Assembly: GCA_026119935.1 (NCBI GenBank)
Contig: JALRMH010000009.1
Coordinates: forward strand, 620,001 to 684,000
Origin: Endothia cerciana
Lineage: Eukaryota; Ascomycota; Sordariomycetes; Diaporthales; Cryphonectriaceae
DNA: 64,000 bases
Direction: 5' to 3'
The translations under genes were made by a program, and so were the position numbers. This document shows positions 1 through 11,267 of the stretch, piece by piece (the first letter of the stretch is position 1; every line of letters starts with the position of its first letter). The notes beneath the pieces are model-generated. The model saw only the letters and a list, made by a program, of their open reading frames with translations. It was not told the origin of the DNA and did no database searches.

Positions 1-1158
1 ACTAGGCTTCAAGTACAATGGGGACGTCCAGAGAGAAGTATGTGCTAAGTGACAGGACAGGATGATGTAAACCCAAGATTGGGGTATAAATCAATAAGGC
101 TCAGTAGTTGATCCAAGATGATCCAGTCTGAAGTACCGGATATATAAGGATGGACTTTTCCTATATTACTACCGCAGTGCATATGTTGAATAAGCATGTG
201 TATATGGTAAACCTTGAGAAATCCATATACTTTGTCAAAAATGTACTTGTCGGGTTGTTTTGGGGGGTTCCAGTAAATGATGAGTCTAGGCTGCCATTTT
301 CGGAAGTCTAAACCTTGATACAGGAACGTTGGGTGTAATTTATTAGCGCCTGATACCGGTAGCAGATGATCAGGGTACTGCCGATTCAGGGGGCCACATC
401 ACTCGAGCTAAATCGCCGACAGCCTATATAAAAGAATCCTTACTAATGACTAAGCTATCAGAAGACGACCATCATCAGTCTTAAAATCAATGTTCGTATA
501 TTGGAATATTATAGTCATGCAGAAGCTGCATGATGTTTGACTTGTTCGTCGTAAGATCTAAAGCCTGGGCGTTGAGGTTGTGTAATAGACGTATGATGAG
601 CTGTCATTTCCCCCTAATCCTAACATGATGTCGCCCAGGTAAGAAATACGGGTTTGGATATCCGGGGGGGTGGGGGGTCAGTGCTGTATTGAGCACGTCT
701 ACCACAAACTCAAAAGAGCGGTTGGACGCACTGAGAAGGTTTATTATACCCGAAGTTGGTTGCGCGTCCGGTTGACGTTATCGGATGTAATTTGAAACAC
801 TGGCAGGGTTCTTGATGGCGTTCATCAGGGGCTTACATTGCATCAGAATTGCCTAGGCTTCGTTTGACCTCCTGTCTTCCAACTTGTCACCCAAGACTGT
901 CCATCTACATCTTTGAGGTTCAATCTGTCATTCAGTCCACGAACGTGATCCTTTCCATTCTTCTCGAGCGGGCCCTAACAGAGTAAAATCCGCAGTGACC
1001 CTTGGTATTAGCTCGGATCTACCGACGGCGTTGTGCCCATTCGAGTTGGGTGGCGTCAGGTTTCGGAAGCGCGGAAGGGACAAGAACGAAATCCCGCGCC
1101 CAGTCGAGACTGAGCTAAGCTTACGCAACCCCCAATCGCCAACCACGCCGTCGCTATC
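1..1158. other. intergenic, no gene supported
   Basis: No reading frame with protein-like composition, splice structure or recognisable motif was seen on either strand. The only notable element is a short G-rich run near 663-677. The stretch ends at the start of the small secreted protein gene. Confidence 0.6.
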
Positions 1159-1631
1159 ATGCTCTGGGACTTCCGGATATTCACGCTCGTCCTGGGCTTC
1201 TTCACAGCATCAAGTATGGCATACCCGACCTGGTGGCTAGGCGCTTTCAACTTCCGATGCAAACCACCGGGCTACGTCGAGACCTTCACGAACGATTGGG
1301 GTGGAGAATGGAGGGTGTCCAGCATCTGCGCCCCGGGCACGTGCTGCTCAAACTGGGCATCAACAGGTATGTATTTAACCCTGTATGCTGTGCGTGGTAG
1401 TGCTGGCCTAGAGGCTGACCATTGTTCCCAGGGCCGTTATGCACCGCGGAGGCCTGTGCGATGGCCGAGACCGAAAGGGGGCGGCTTACAGCCCAACATA
1501 ACACGGCGGAGGCTTACAGGAAAAAGAAGAAAGCAAAGGAGGAAGAGGAAAAGAAGGAGCAGAAGCAAGCGGAAGCGGAGAAGGCTTGGAAGGAGAAGGA
1601 AGCAGCGGAAGTAAAGGGGAACTCCCTCTGA
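1159..1631 (+). CDS. small secreted cysteine protein with Lys/Glu-rich tail
   Basis: Two exons, 1159-1366 and 1432-1631, joined across a 65-nt GT-AG intron, give 135 residues. The N-terminus is a hydrophobic signal-peptide-like segment (about residues 5-21). A compact aromatic/cysteine region follows, with six cysteines at 34, 57, 62, 63, 73 and 78, including a CC pair. From residue 99 the protein becomes an almost uninterrupted Lys/Glu/Ala segment to the end, which looks like a charged helix or coiled coil. No known family was recognised. Size, predicted secretion and cysteine content resemble fungal effector-like or cell-surface proteins, which is inference. The intron is supported by phase: without it the cysteine domain and the charged tail lie in different frames. 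Confidence 0.6.
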
Positions 1632-2715
1632 ATGGATCTTGCTTCTGCGACGAGCTCTCGGCCTTCTCTCGAATCCACTTCATAAGCATCCAGCGCCGTG
1701 CTTTGACGATGTGCCATACTTCTGCAGGCTCTAGGGACCTATCTTCATAATAGATGCAGTAGTGAGCACCAGGCATCCGCGGATCATCGTATAAGAGCAT
1801 TAAAATTATCACAGGACAGGTCATTAGCAGTACATGCCTATCATAAACGAGACGTTGGTACATCTAGGAGTTGACAGCTTGGCCTCGCCGAAGTAATTTC
1901 AAAATATTGATTCTGCTCGGCAAATTTGTGGCTGCTGCCCAAAGGAATGATTACACGTCCTGGTTCTAACATCAGATAAGTAGTATCGGGGGTGATGGTC
2001 ATGTCAGATCTTGTTCAACACATCCGAACTCGAATGCGATTGTTTACGAGCATCAGACTTATATGCAGCTCGGATCCTTTGGCTGGGAAGCAATGACTGC
2101 CGCGTGGCGGATCTACATTCATCTGCAAGCCGATCGCGTCGAGCCTTCGTATTAATAACAACACCTCGTGCAACAAGATCCCGCTTTCTTATACCCTTAG
2201 TCTAGGCCCGTCTCCGGGGCGTATTGTTCCCGATGGCACATGCACTCAGCTCTGTGCCACTCGTGAAGATTCTAAATGGAGTACTTACGGCCCTCATCCT
2301 TAAGCTCATACTGCGAAGACGCATGTTTGGATGAGGAGTTACAGACATTAATCAGCACCGGTGGGAGGGTGCATCATCCGAATCTACCATAGAGTTTGTC
2401 ATCTTTCTCTCGGCGAAAATCTAGAAAGGGTTAGATTTGGGCCATGTCATAAATCTATGGAGGATCGCTCTCCCGCACCATGTCTCACAAAGGTAGGCGT
2501 CGGCTATGGCTACATTATTGGCTGTGACACCACATTGGAGCACCCGCCTGGGCAAAAGGATCGATTGTTGTACTGGCTGTCCTGGACCAAACCACATGCT
2601 TGGCTTTCGGTAAAGGCTTGATCAGACCAACTCAGCCTACCACCGTATCATACTTTCCCCAAAAGATTGCGCCTCTGAAGTTGCGCGGTAAGATTGACAC
2701 GCATGTACTCGTGTA
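1632..2715. other. intergenic, no gene supported
   Basis: Short open frames exist, but none has convincing composition, splice sites or a recognisable motif. Nothing further is seen. Confidence 0.5.
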
Positions 2716-3363
2716 TTGATGTCTCAGACGCTACTACTCTGCTGTAGGGTGCAGCTGGTGTTCAACTTTTCAACTCCCAACTTTGTTACTGTTCTTCACG
2801 GCCAAGTTTCAACCCTGGCATGCACCTCCATGGGAGCTTCAATTCATGGCCAGGTGCCAAACAAGTTTCAACGCAGTCCCGAGGCTCTGACTGCCCAGCA
2901 CCGCAACGACGTGGTTTTGGATTACGACAGTCTCGATGACAGTGATAGCAGCGACTATGGGCTTCCTGATATCAGCACCGAGGACGGCTGGGTGAGGTCA
3001 TTTAGGCAGGTCTTCCGTCGCAGGGAGCGTAAGTCCTGCCCACACCCCATAGCCTGCCTCACCTCCCTCTCACCAGACTTGTCGTTTTTTTTTATTTTTA
3101 TTTTTATTTTTATTTTTATAGATGAAAAGGCAGCCCTCACAGCACAGAAAGCACAGCCGGTGCCCCGCCAACACAATTGCATTCTCAGGCGGTCCCTAAG
3201 TCCCTACGTAGCAAATCAGCCGTACACAACGGCAAATGTCAGACGACGTCAGGTGTCCGACGGTCCGCTCGTATCGAGGCCAAGGTGCGAGATGCTGGTA
3301 GAAAGGGGCGTCGTTGAAGCACGAGAAACTTCAAGAGGGTGGCGAAGTGAAGACTGCAGATAG
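2716..3363 (+). CDS. hypothetical small protein, weak gene model
   Basis: An open frame runs through the region and contains a well-formed candidate intron at 3029-3121. It has a GTAAGT donor and an extreme T-rich 3' end made of repeated TTTTTA units before the AG. It is 93 nt, so splicing keeps the frame and the spliced product would be 184 residues. The first exon contains an acidic Asp/Ser stretch followed by a basic Arg-rich stretch. The second exon is polar and Arg-rich. No family was recognised. The start codon is uncertain and this may be part of a larger or decayed gene. Confidence 0.3.
   Translation: MMSQTLLLCCRVQLVFNFSTPNFVTVLHGQVSTLACTSMGASIHGQVPNKFQRSPEALTAQHRNDVVLDYDSLDDSDSSDYGLPDISTEDGWVRSFRQVFRRRERKSCPHPIACLTSLSPDLSFFFIFIFIFIFIDEKAALTAQKAQPVPRQHNCILRRSLSPYVANQPYTTANVRRRQVSDGPLVSRPRCEMLVERGVVEARETSRGWRSEDCR
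3089..3120. repeat. TTTTTA short tandem repeat
   Basis: About five imperfect copies of a TTTTTA unit lie just upstream of a TATAG acceptor. They probably serve as the polypyrimidine tract of the candidate intron at 3029-3121. Confidence 0.7.
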
Positions 3364-3862
3364 TTAGCGAGCGAGCAAAAGATGACGCGTTCTTGATGCC
3401 AACGAAAAGACTTCCCACTTAACAAATTGTGAAGGCCGTGGTGACCAGTCGTGCCGACGTGCAGGGTCCGGCGTGATTAACAATGAGGAAAGGAGGATGC
3501 AACAGGTGGGGCCAGCCGACGTCCGATTTATTCTTTCTTTCTTTTCGATAGGCGACCTTTCTGAAATATTACCTCTTCGTACGGAATCAACGTGCCCTCA
3601 GTGCATTGTCAGACCCTTCGGACCGTGACACTAAGTATTCTGATTCAAGGACCATTGTTTCTATATAGTTACGACCGGCGTGCTATAAGCTTTTTCTCTC
3701 AGAGTAAATAAAAATTCAAACAAAAATAAGCCAAACCCTCCTAAGTGCCACTGAGATGTCGAAACACTTAACGTTCCCCGCCTAATTCCCATTGTAGCTA
3801 AGCAGGGCAGATCCGACCTTGGGTATACACGATCCTGGTGCTCCTTATCACAGTTCCAAAGT

Positions 3863-4315
3863 TCATTGCTTAGTCCAAGCTACCGTCTTATAATCGACCG
3901 TCTCATACGTTTGGTTCAATGTCGCCATCTCCTTCTTCATCTCGTCTAGCTCTCGAAACATTGTGCGTAAAAGACGTACGGATTCACACCCGATTCCATT
4001 TTGGGCAGTAGTGCATTGGGGATCAGGAGCGCACATGCCTGCCCTACACATGCCAAAACGGAATGTTTCGCTTGCGTCCCACGTCTTGCTCTCGGCGGAC
4101 ATGTCGTTGATGTATTTCCGAATCACAGTCTCTGACTTATCGGCGTATTGGTCCGGAATCCAAGCCTTATACAGCCCCTGGATCTTGGACTTCTGCGCGA
4201 GAACAAAACAATCTAAGTGACAGCTTTTAGTCAGTGACGCACGAGGGCATGAGAATTACTGCTTGATATCTGGTATACGCAATTGCAAAGAGGAATCGAT
4301 AAGTGTTGTCCGCAT
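3863..4315 (-). CDS. small cysteine-containing protein, unknown family
   Basis: Model on the minus strand: exon 4315-4279, a 66-nt intron (4278-4213, GTATAC donor, acceptor ending in CTTAG), exon 4212-3863. The two exons total 387 nt and encode 128 residues from an ATG at 4315. Cysteines lie at 14, 68, 73, 79 and 88; the last four form a short cluster with spacings 4, 5 and 8. Lys/Glu-rich helical sequence flanks the cluster. No clear signal peptide and no recognised family. Only this splice choice keeps the ATG-containing exon in phase; a nearer GTAATT donor gives the wrong phase. A further upstream exon cannot be excluded. Confidence 0.45.
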
Positions 4316-4350
4316 AGACCGGTCAAGATCCCTAAGAGTGCGCGTGGGGG

Positions 4351-4465
4351 ACTAGTCCGTTGTCCATCAGATAGGCAGATGGGCCGTTGGGACTAGTCTG
4401 TTGGCCATATAATGGGCCGTCGAGACTAGTCTGCTGTCTATCCATCGCACAGCCGTGACTAGTCG
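4351..4465. repeat. degenerate 33-bp tandem repeat with ACTAGT palindromes
   Basis: Four copies of a GACTAGTC-type palindrome start (ACTAGT) at 4351, 4392, 4425 and 4458. The last two intervals are exactly 33 bp, the first 41 bp. A GGGCCGT/CAGCCGT element precedes copies 2-4. The spacers are only partly conserved. Confidence 0.75.
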
Positions 4466-5519
4466 CCGGAGTCTGCGGGTCATTAAGGGCGGATGGTGGC
4501 TAATTAGTACAAGGCAATTCCTCGGTGACTGGTCTCGATGGCCAGCTGGGCCAACCCAACCTTCAAGGTTGCGCTGTTTCTCAGGCGGATTTTCACTGCG
4601 GGAAGCACAATGTACAGTCTGGCTGGACAGGTGGGCCGAAATACCTTGCTCCAAAGCTGGTGCGACCATGAAGTGCACGGTGATGGTTGGGACATTGCAT
4701 GACTGACTGGCTGACTGGTAACGCCGACGGACTTTGCCGAATACTGTTTTGAGTATAGGTATCGACCATTCTTCTGATAGTGACGAGCCTCGATTCTTTA
4801 CCCTTGAGGCAGTCAATCCTTGAGTTTGTTCCGACTGTGACTTCTTGTTGGCTGGTGGTGCTCACCGTCGCGGGCGTCATTCCTACTATTACTACCCTGG
4901 ATATTATGCCGGGCCACAATGATCCACAGCTGTCATCGCTGCGATCTACACAGAGCCTAGATCCAGTTGGTGGAAATCAGACAGCTCGGAGGCGCTCCGA
5001 GGTGGGGCGCCCCTGACTGGGATAGTGGTTCATTAAACGCATGTCGCTTGAAACACAAACAGCATTTCCTACGCTTCCGACAAACCTGGCAATGATCTTG
5101 GGCGACGGAAGTAAGTGCCAGAGGCACTTGAGCCTCTTGGGACAATTCGGTCAAACTCGGTCTAGACCCCGGAGCGAGGCTCACGAGTCTGAGGCGTCGG
5201 CTGCAGGTGGTGAAATGACGAGACGGTCCTGGATGCTTGGCCGTATGTACAGAGTGAACAAGGCAAGACACCTGCTTAAAAGAGTATGAACGCCTCGGAT
5301 CCTGGAGTAGCTATCTTCTGGACTCTCTCTTTCGCTTCTGTCCACTTGCTGTTTTGTTGTTTTGCTCAGAGTTGAAGCTTGAGCCTAGGAATCGTCAGTT
5401 CTTTTCAAAACTTACATTCTTTTGACTTCGCTGTACCTAGGTACTCATTCCATCATCCCACCTGCTCGGTCAGGTTACTCATTAAGCCGTCTTGCAATAC
5501 CACGTTTCGTTCCTACAAG
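4466..5519. other. intergenic, no gene supported
   Basis: Several overlapping frames of about 80-150 codons exist on both strands, but none has a recognisable motif or splice structure. They overlap one another in a way typical of noncoding DNA. Confidence 0.45.
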
Positions 5520-5808
5520 GTGAAGTACGTTCTCCCAGCTCTGGCGAGCGCCGGCCTCGTCCTTGGACATGGTCATGTGGAAAACGGTAGGTAGCCAAGT
5601 GATGGTGGTTCCCCCGGTATATTCCAGCGGTGTTTCTTCTCTTAAGAAAGGGAGAGAGGCTCTACTACAGTCAGCGACCTCGTGAGTTTCCCGGGCACGT
5701 ACCAGGCCACCGACCCGGGCATCACTTGGGACAGCTCCTCGACCAACCTACCCTATCCTCGGCCCAAGCGTCTTCGAGGCTCCCTATAATGAGAGAAGCA
5801 AGATCTAG
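5520..5808 (+). pseudogene. AA9 lytic polysaccharide monooxygenase relic
   Basis: The 5' part encodes a typical short signal peptide running into HGHVEN, the N-terminal signature of AA9 LPMOs, where the mature N-terminal His binds copper. The start codon position reads GTG (5520-5522) instead of ATG. The 3' part (from about 5673) encodes a stretch with PGTYQATDPGI, matching the conserved C-terminal region of AA9 enzymes. A one-base frame change follows, then GPSVFEAPYN in another frame before a stop at 5806-5808. About 150 codons that should lie between (second copper His, axial Tyr region) are missing. The combination of lost start, large internal deletion and frameshift marks it as non-functional. 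Family assignment is from motif memory, not a search. Confidence 0.7.
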
Positions 5809-7313
5809 AGAGAATAATCAGATACGGGTCTAATCATTTGGTCATCGACTGCCCTCAACCTATCAACATATATATCCATTTACCGAGCTATCGCTGGCTT
5901 ACATGCTATTGCTCCATTATGGGTTCTCCTGCTAGCGTCGATACCACTGGGGATGAACATGGACTAGTAAGTATTGCGGGAGTAGAAAAGCTCTACTTGA
6001 GTAGTAAAGCAATGGGACACCTACAACAAGTGGATCGGGTCTTGGTATAGCCTGGAAACTTCCCACCACGGGTCACGGCCTTGATACAAATCGCTAAGGA
6101 GGGTTTTGCTGCGACTTTACTATGGTGGGAAGCTTGCATGCCTGGCTGCTCTAGTATACAGGTGACGTCGGCAAGGAGGGATGAAGCCAGCAATAGGGTG
6201 CATGTGCATTGCAACATGGGCATGCCGGGCTGTTGAGATCGCGCCCCTGAAAACTCCATGCAGCATCATTCGGCGCCTCATCAGACGTATGGCAGGGGCC
6301 TGCTGCAGTATGCATGTCAGGGGCTGACACTTGATGGTGCGTGGCGCTTCGAGTCCGGTATGCCATGCCCACATGGAGTTGGGAGTTGTGTCCGGTGCTC
6401 ATTTCACATAGGGTGTAGGTGGACTTCTGCAGCTTTCATCTCCGCGGAGAAATAAGTTTAACCAGATGCTAGAGTTAGTGGCTATTAGGGTCGTGACATC
6501 CCCTATGCGGTCATTCCACCCCCTTCGCTAGGCCTGGTGGATGTCATCCCAGGTGGGAAATTGGCTTTGTGGTATCTGAAACGCTGGGCACAGGAAAGGA
6601 TTGTCTAGATTCGACAGGGTGCGAGCCGAAAGCACCGAATTCATCCTTCTGACCGCTAAACGAATTATGGGTCCAGCTTGCTTATGAGCATGTATTCCTA
6701 GAGGGCCAACACTCATCTCTCCGCCACTTTTTTAGTGTATTTGCGGATGATGCTCGACGATGTGCCGCTTGGCGTCGATCATGAACAGACGGATGAACGT
6801 GTTTTGCAAATGATCCCAGAGCTGATCCCAATCTCGATGTGTCTCGAGGACAGGGCAACCCGAAACGTGAGTGTCATGCAGAAAACTCTCAGTCGATCAA
6901 GGTCTGTAGCATCGCAACAGCCTCACCCCATCCTTGCCGCGAATCCCCTGTGAAAGAATCATCAAGCATTCCATGACCCACCCGACTCCTTGGGCCTGGA
7001 TCCACCTGCCCCCCGGCCCCCGGATCCTCGGACCAGGTCGCCATGACCAGGGCTTACTACGTACGGTACTGTCATTGCTGCTTGTATTTATCTCGTTCTC
7101 ATCTTGACTCTTGGGATAAAAACATCTAGTGCCGCTGTGTGGTTTGAGGCGGCTCCTGCCTTTCCCCTTCACGACTTCTTTCACTCACAACTCACAATCT
7201 TTCTTCACTCCGGACCGGGTCCGATTTGAAGCGCTTTCTTTCCTTTCTCTGGACCGTCCTTGGTCACTGTCGATCCTTACATTCGTTCGTCTTTAGACAT
7301 CCACTCCCTCAAA
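5809..7313. other. intergenic, promoter side of the GH5 gene
   Basis: No gene is supported. The last few hundred bases, rich in pyrimidines from about 7150 to 7310, presumably carry the promoter and 5' leader of the cellulase at 7314. Confidence 0.45.
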
Positions 7314-8694
7314 ATGCCTTGCGTGAAGAGGTCTACTCTCAGCTCCGCCTTGACGGCAGCAACTGCAACTCTTTCAGCCATCAACTCGGCGACTGTGTCG
7401 CCGCTCTCGTCTGCGACGGCCAGCGTCGTCGACACTACCTCTGTCGTGGCATCGGTCTCGTCAGCTGTCGCTAGCACCAGCGCGGCCATACTGCCGGCCT
7501 CGTCGGCTGCTGTGTCCTCCGTTGCCGAGTCTAGCTCTTCTATCGTCGTTGTTGCCTCGTCGGTTGCCTCGTCGGCTGCTGCTGCTGCTTCGTCGACCGC
7601 GACCAGCACGAGCGGTAACACGACCTATGCCGGTGTCAACATCGCTGGTTTCGACTTCGGATGTTCGACTGACGGAACCTGCACTGTTGATGGGATCACC
7701 GTGCCGAGCACTGGTGCCGCTCAGATGCAGCATTTCTCCTCTGCGGACAACCTCAACATCTTCAGAATCACAGTCGGCTGGCAATATCTCACAAACGCCG
7801 TCGTCGGTGGTGACCTCGATGCCACTAACTTGTGAGTGGCTTTCATTCCCGAACGCTGCCGGTTGTTATTGAGATAGAAAAAAAGTTGCTAATATGCAGC
7901 AGCGCCCAATACGATGACCTGATGCAGAGCTGCCTCGACACCGGCGCGAAGTGCATCCTTGACATCCACAACTATGCCCGCTGGGACGGCGAGATCATCG
8001 GCCAGGGCGGTCCTACCAACGACGAGTTCGCAGCCCTCTGGACCTCCCTCGCCACCGAGTACGCCAACAACACGAACGTCTTCTTCGGGATCATGAACGA
8101 GCCTCACGACCTGACTGTCTCCACCTGGGCCGAGACCGTCCAGGCCGTGGTTACCGCCATCCGCGCCGTCGCCCCTGACCACACCCTCCTCCTTCCCGGT
8201 AGCTCGTACTCCTCCGCCGAGACTCTTCCTACCGAGGCCGGCCCCTACCTGCTGAACGTCACCAACCCCGATGGGTCTACTGACAACCTGATCTTCGATG
8301 TGCACAAGTAAGTCTCCTCATTCCCCGCCAGCTTACCAGCTATAGGGGCTGACAGTCCGATCACAGGTACCTCGACTCCGACAACAGTGGTACCTCTACG
8401 GAGTGCGTCACCGACAACATCGACGACGCCTTCACTCCCCTCGCCACCTGGCTGCGCGACAATAACCGCCAGGCCATCCTTTCCGAGACTGGTGGTGGCA
8501 ACACCGCCTCCTGCGAGACCTACGTCTGCCAGGAGCTTGCCTACCTGAATGAGAACAGCGACGTCTACCTCGGCTACGTCGGTTGGGCGGCCGGTGGCTT
8601 CGACAGCACTTACGCCCTGACCCTGACACCCACTGGCACCACGGCCGCCGATATGGTGGATACTTCTCTCATGAGCGCCTGCTTCGCCCGTTAA
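7314..8694 (+). CDS. GH5 endo-beta-1,4-glucanase (Cel5A-like), no CBM1
   Basis: Three exons (7314-7831, 7900-8307, 8367-8694) with 68- and 59-nt introns encode 417 residues. The ATG at 7314 sits in a good CTCAAAATG context. A secretion leader runs into a long Ser/Ala/Val/Thr-rich linker (about residues 8-112) and then a GH5 catalytic domain opening with YAGVNIAGFDFGC. The acid/base Glu is in FFGIMNEP (E240) and the nucleophile in ILSETGGGN (E349). The enzyme would hydrolyse internal beta-1,4 bonds of cellulose outside the cell. Fungal relatives such as Trichoderma Cel5A carry an N-terminal cellulose-binding module before the linker; here the linker is present but the module is absent, with no cysteine-rich CBM1 pattern. 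Its neighbour upstream is an AA9 relic. Confidence 0.93.
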
Positions 8695-9264
8695 AGTCTG
8701 TCGGGCTTGGCGGACGAGGACTGTCGTTCAGTGTTCTGCTGTCTACCTGGGCATGCGTGGTAAATTACGGCACGACACGGCATATTGCCCTCCATTTGGC
8801 CCTTGCGTGTACTTTTTTTCTGATAAATAGTGTTCCCTTCTAGCAGGTGTTACAATCTGAGAGGCCAGTTTTGAAATTTCATCCGTGAATCCTGCTCTTG
8901 GTCTTGGGTTTAGAGACCGCAAAAAGTGGATGCCATGTCATCAGACCATTTTAGACTGAAAGATTGTTCGACTCGTTGCCAGATGTTCTTGACGTTTCTC
9001 GATGTATACCTTGTTCTATGAAGCAAAGCAGATTTCCCGCAGCCATTTCGCTTTCTTGGTTATCCCTAGCTTTCAACACCCCTTCCAATGCACATCCATC
9101 TCGAGATAATGGTCTATGAGGGCGCCGGTCGTGTCTCCACAAGGCGATAAGACGAGTTGCCGCATCTGGCGCTTTGACTGGGGTCTTGACGAATCATGTA
9201 CTACGCTCAGAGCCTCAGGTAAGCCAGCCTGATGAGCCCCGATGACCTGCAGGCCCAGGTCCGC

Positions 9265-9579
9265 TTAGCTGGAATGCAGGCTTTCCAAGTCTTCATCCGT
9301 ATCCGAATAATACTTGCCGAGTCTCTGGCGAGGCGTTATCGTGCTCCCCCATTCCCTGACCGCGCAATCCGTCAATGCAGCCACTGACTCAACCGGGCCT
9401 CGAGCCGCCGCAGCCTGGACACCTTGGCGGGTGTCTGAACTGTATCGTTGGAAAAGAAACTGCCAAGCACTGCCAGCCCCCAGTCCCTCTGGGATTTTGC
9501 CGGTGGATCAGGATACCTCAACCCCCGTCTCACTATGCATCTTGTTGATTGATCAGGCCGGGGGGGGGGGGGGGGGGGG

Positions 9580-9654
<75 letters not shown>

Positions 9655-11267
9655 NNNNNNNTGCCAAGCACTGCCCCCCCCCTGTCCCTCTGGTTTTTTG
9701 CCGGTGTATCTGGATCCCTCACCCCCCTTCTAACTTTCCCTTTTTTTTTTTTTTCCGCCCCCCCCCCCCCCCCCCCCCCGGCGTTTCGGGAGCCTCGAGG
9801 GTTGTCGTCCCTGAAGCTGAGCCGCCTTTGATCGAGATCTCGACCGATCAACCGCGTCGCCTCAGGATGTTCTTGGAACTCGGCTTCGGACTCAACGTGG
9901 GAATCGGCTTGAGAGTCGATATGAGATTCGCTCCGCGTCCCGACCTGGGTTTCAGCGCGGGAAGTCACCCGAGAGGCTGCCCGCGACTCACGCTGACCAT
10001 GGAATCGAGGTTCACTCTGCCTGTCGAGTTCGGCCTCCGCCTGTGGTTGAGCAAAGTTGGGAGCTTCATGGTCGTTCTTGGGCTCGGCCAGGAGTTCAAA
10101 GTCGTGACCCGGTTGGAAGGCAGCTTCAAGCTGAGCCTCGACTTTGGCCAAGAATGCATCCCTAGGCGCAAGCTCGCGAGAACCCGTGCCAGTACCCGAG
10201 ACCTCCCCACCGACTCCAGATGCTGGGCTGGCCTTACTTCTGCCATTCGCTTCTTCCGCGCTGCGTTCTTGCCCAAGGGTCGTAACTTGCTTCTCCTCCC
10301 CAGAAGACGCTGCAGACCTCCACCTCTCCAGCCAAAAGATATCGACGGACAGCCTTCTCCGAGTCTGCACTGAGGGTGTGGGCGGCGCGTATGCTACTTC
10401 AGGCTGCACCTCGGCCACTCCAGTCCGCCCATGACCGTCGGTCTGAGTATCAGCGATGTCTCGAGCCGTCGGCAGACCCTGTTGCTTCTGTGCCGCCGTA
10501 CTGGAGTCGGCTTGAGTAAAGTTTGGACGATGGGATGCATTGCCGGCGCGGCAGGGGGCTCAAGATGACCGATCTGGGTATCTGGGATGAACTGCCCAGC
10601 ACCACCGCACAGTGACTTTGTCTTGAGCTTTCGAGTTGCACATCTCATGTTGTTCGGAGCCTCGCTTCTGTGCGGTGACTCACATCCAGCGGTAGGGCCT
10701 CGGAGATCGTTCTTGACGTTGGGAAACTCCCGCTCATCTGTAAACATCGACGCTGGCCTCGGCCTGCGCATTGACCGTGATGGGGATCTCGCGGGCATAG
10801 GAGGTGCACCAGCAGGCTTGTGCCCAGATCTATGAAGTGGGCAAGGGTGCTCAACCTCCACCCAGGTTATATGTTGTCTCTGGGGCCGTGGGTCCTACAG
10901 AGACATGCGCCTTGGCTTGGGCACCTGTCCTTCAGCTTGAACCTTGGGAGACCCTTCGAGAGCACTAAGGGTTTCAGCAGGAGACTGTAGCTGGCTGGAC
11001 CTTGTCCACTGCGGCCGAAGGGGCATCCTACTGAAAGGGGTCGCAACGCTCTTCCGGCGCTGGTCCGGGAGGGATGACTGGTTCCAACCTGTGGGGGATT
11101 GACCGTCGATATTGTTGAGGGGGCTTGTCTGCTTTCGAGGGGTGAACGTATCGCTAAAGCCTATGGCGACAGAAAACCTCCGCATTATTTTTTCAATGGA
11201 TCCATGTTCACCCTTGGACAAGTTCTGGGAGGGAGTTGGTGACGCTTTGCGTCGCTCTTCATAGATG
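9265..11267 (-). CDS. large disordered protein gene, interrupted by an assembly artefact
   Basis: Exons read on the minus strand: up to 10899, then 10829-10502, 10442-9780 joined to 9559-9534, and 9439-9265. Introns are 69, 59 and 94 nt, all in phase. The sequence 9560-9779 (poly-G, Ns, duplicate, poly-C) is not biological; removing it joins the two halves of exon 3 in frame. The product exceeds 500 residues and is low complexity: Ser/Pro/Arg-rich first, then Gln/Glu/Ala-rich, ending in an acidic YYSDTDED segment and SLHSS. No domain was recognised. The 5' end is open: the first exon has an acceptor at 11268-11269 and no ATG was assigned. More exons may lie near 11590-11760. Confidence 0.5.
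9560..9779. other. assembly artefact: homopolymers, gap and low-quality duplicate
   Basis: A run of about 93 G (one C inside) is followed by AC, seven Ns (9655-9661), a degraded copy of 9462-9532 at 9662-9731, a T run and about 22 C. The copy differs mainly by homopolymer errors. The structure is what two overlapping read ends look like when a scaffolder fails to merge them. Confidence 0.9.

Noticed and set aside
9549..10373. Poly-Gly / poly-Pro containing open frames across the homopolymer tract
   Set aside because: They depend on the G and C runs and the N gap, which are assembly artefacts.
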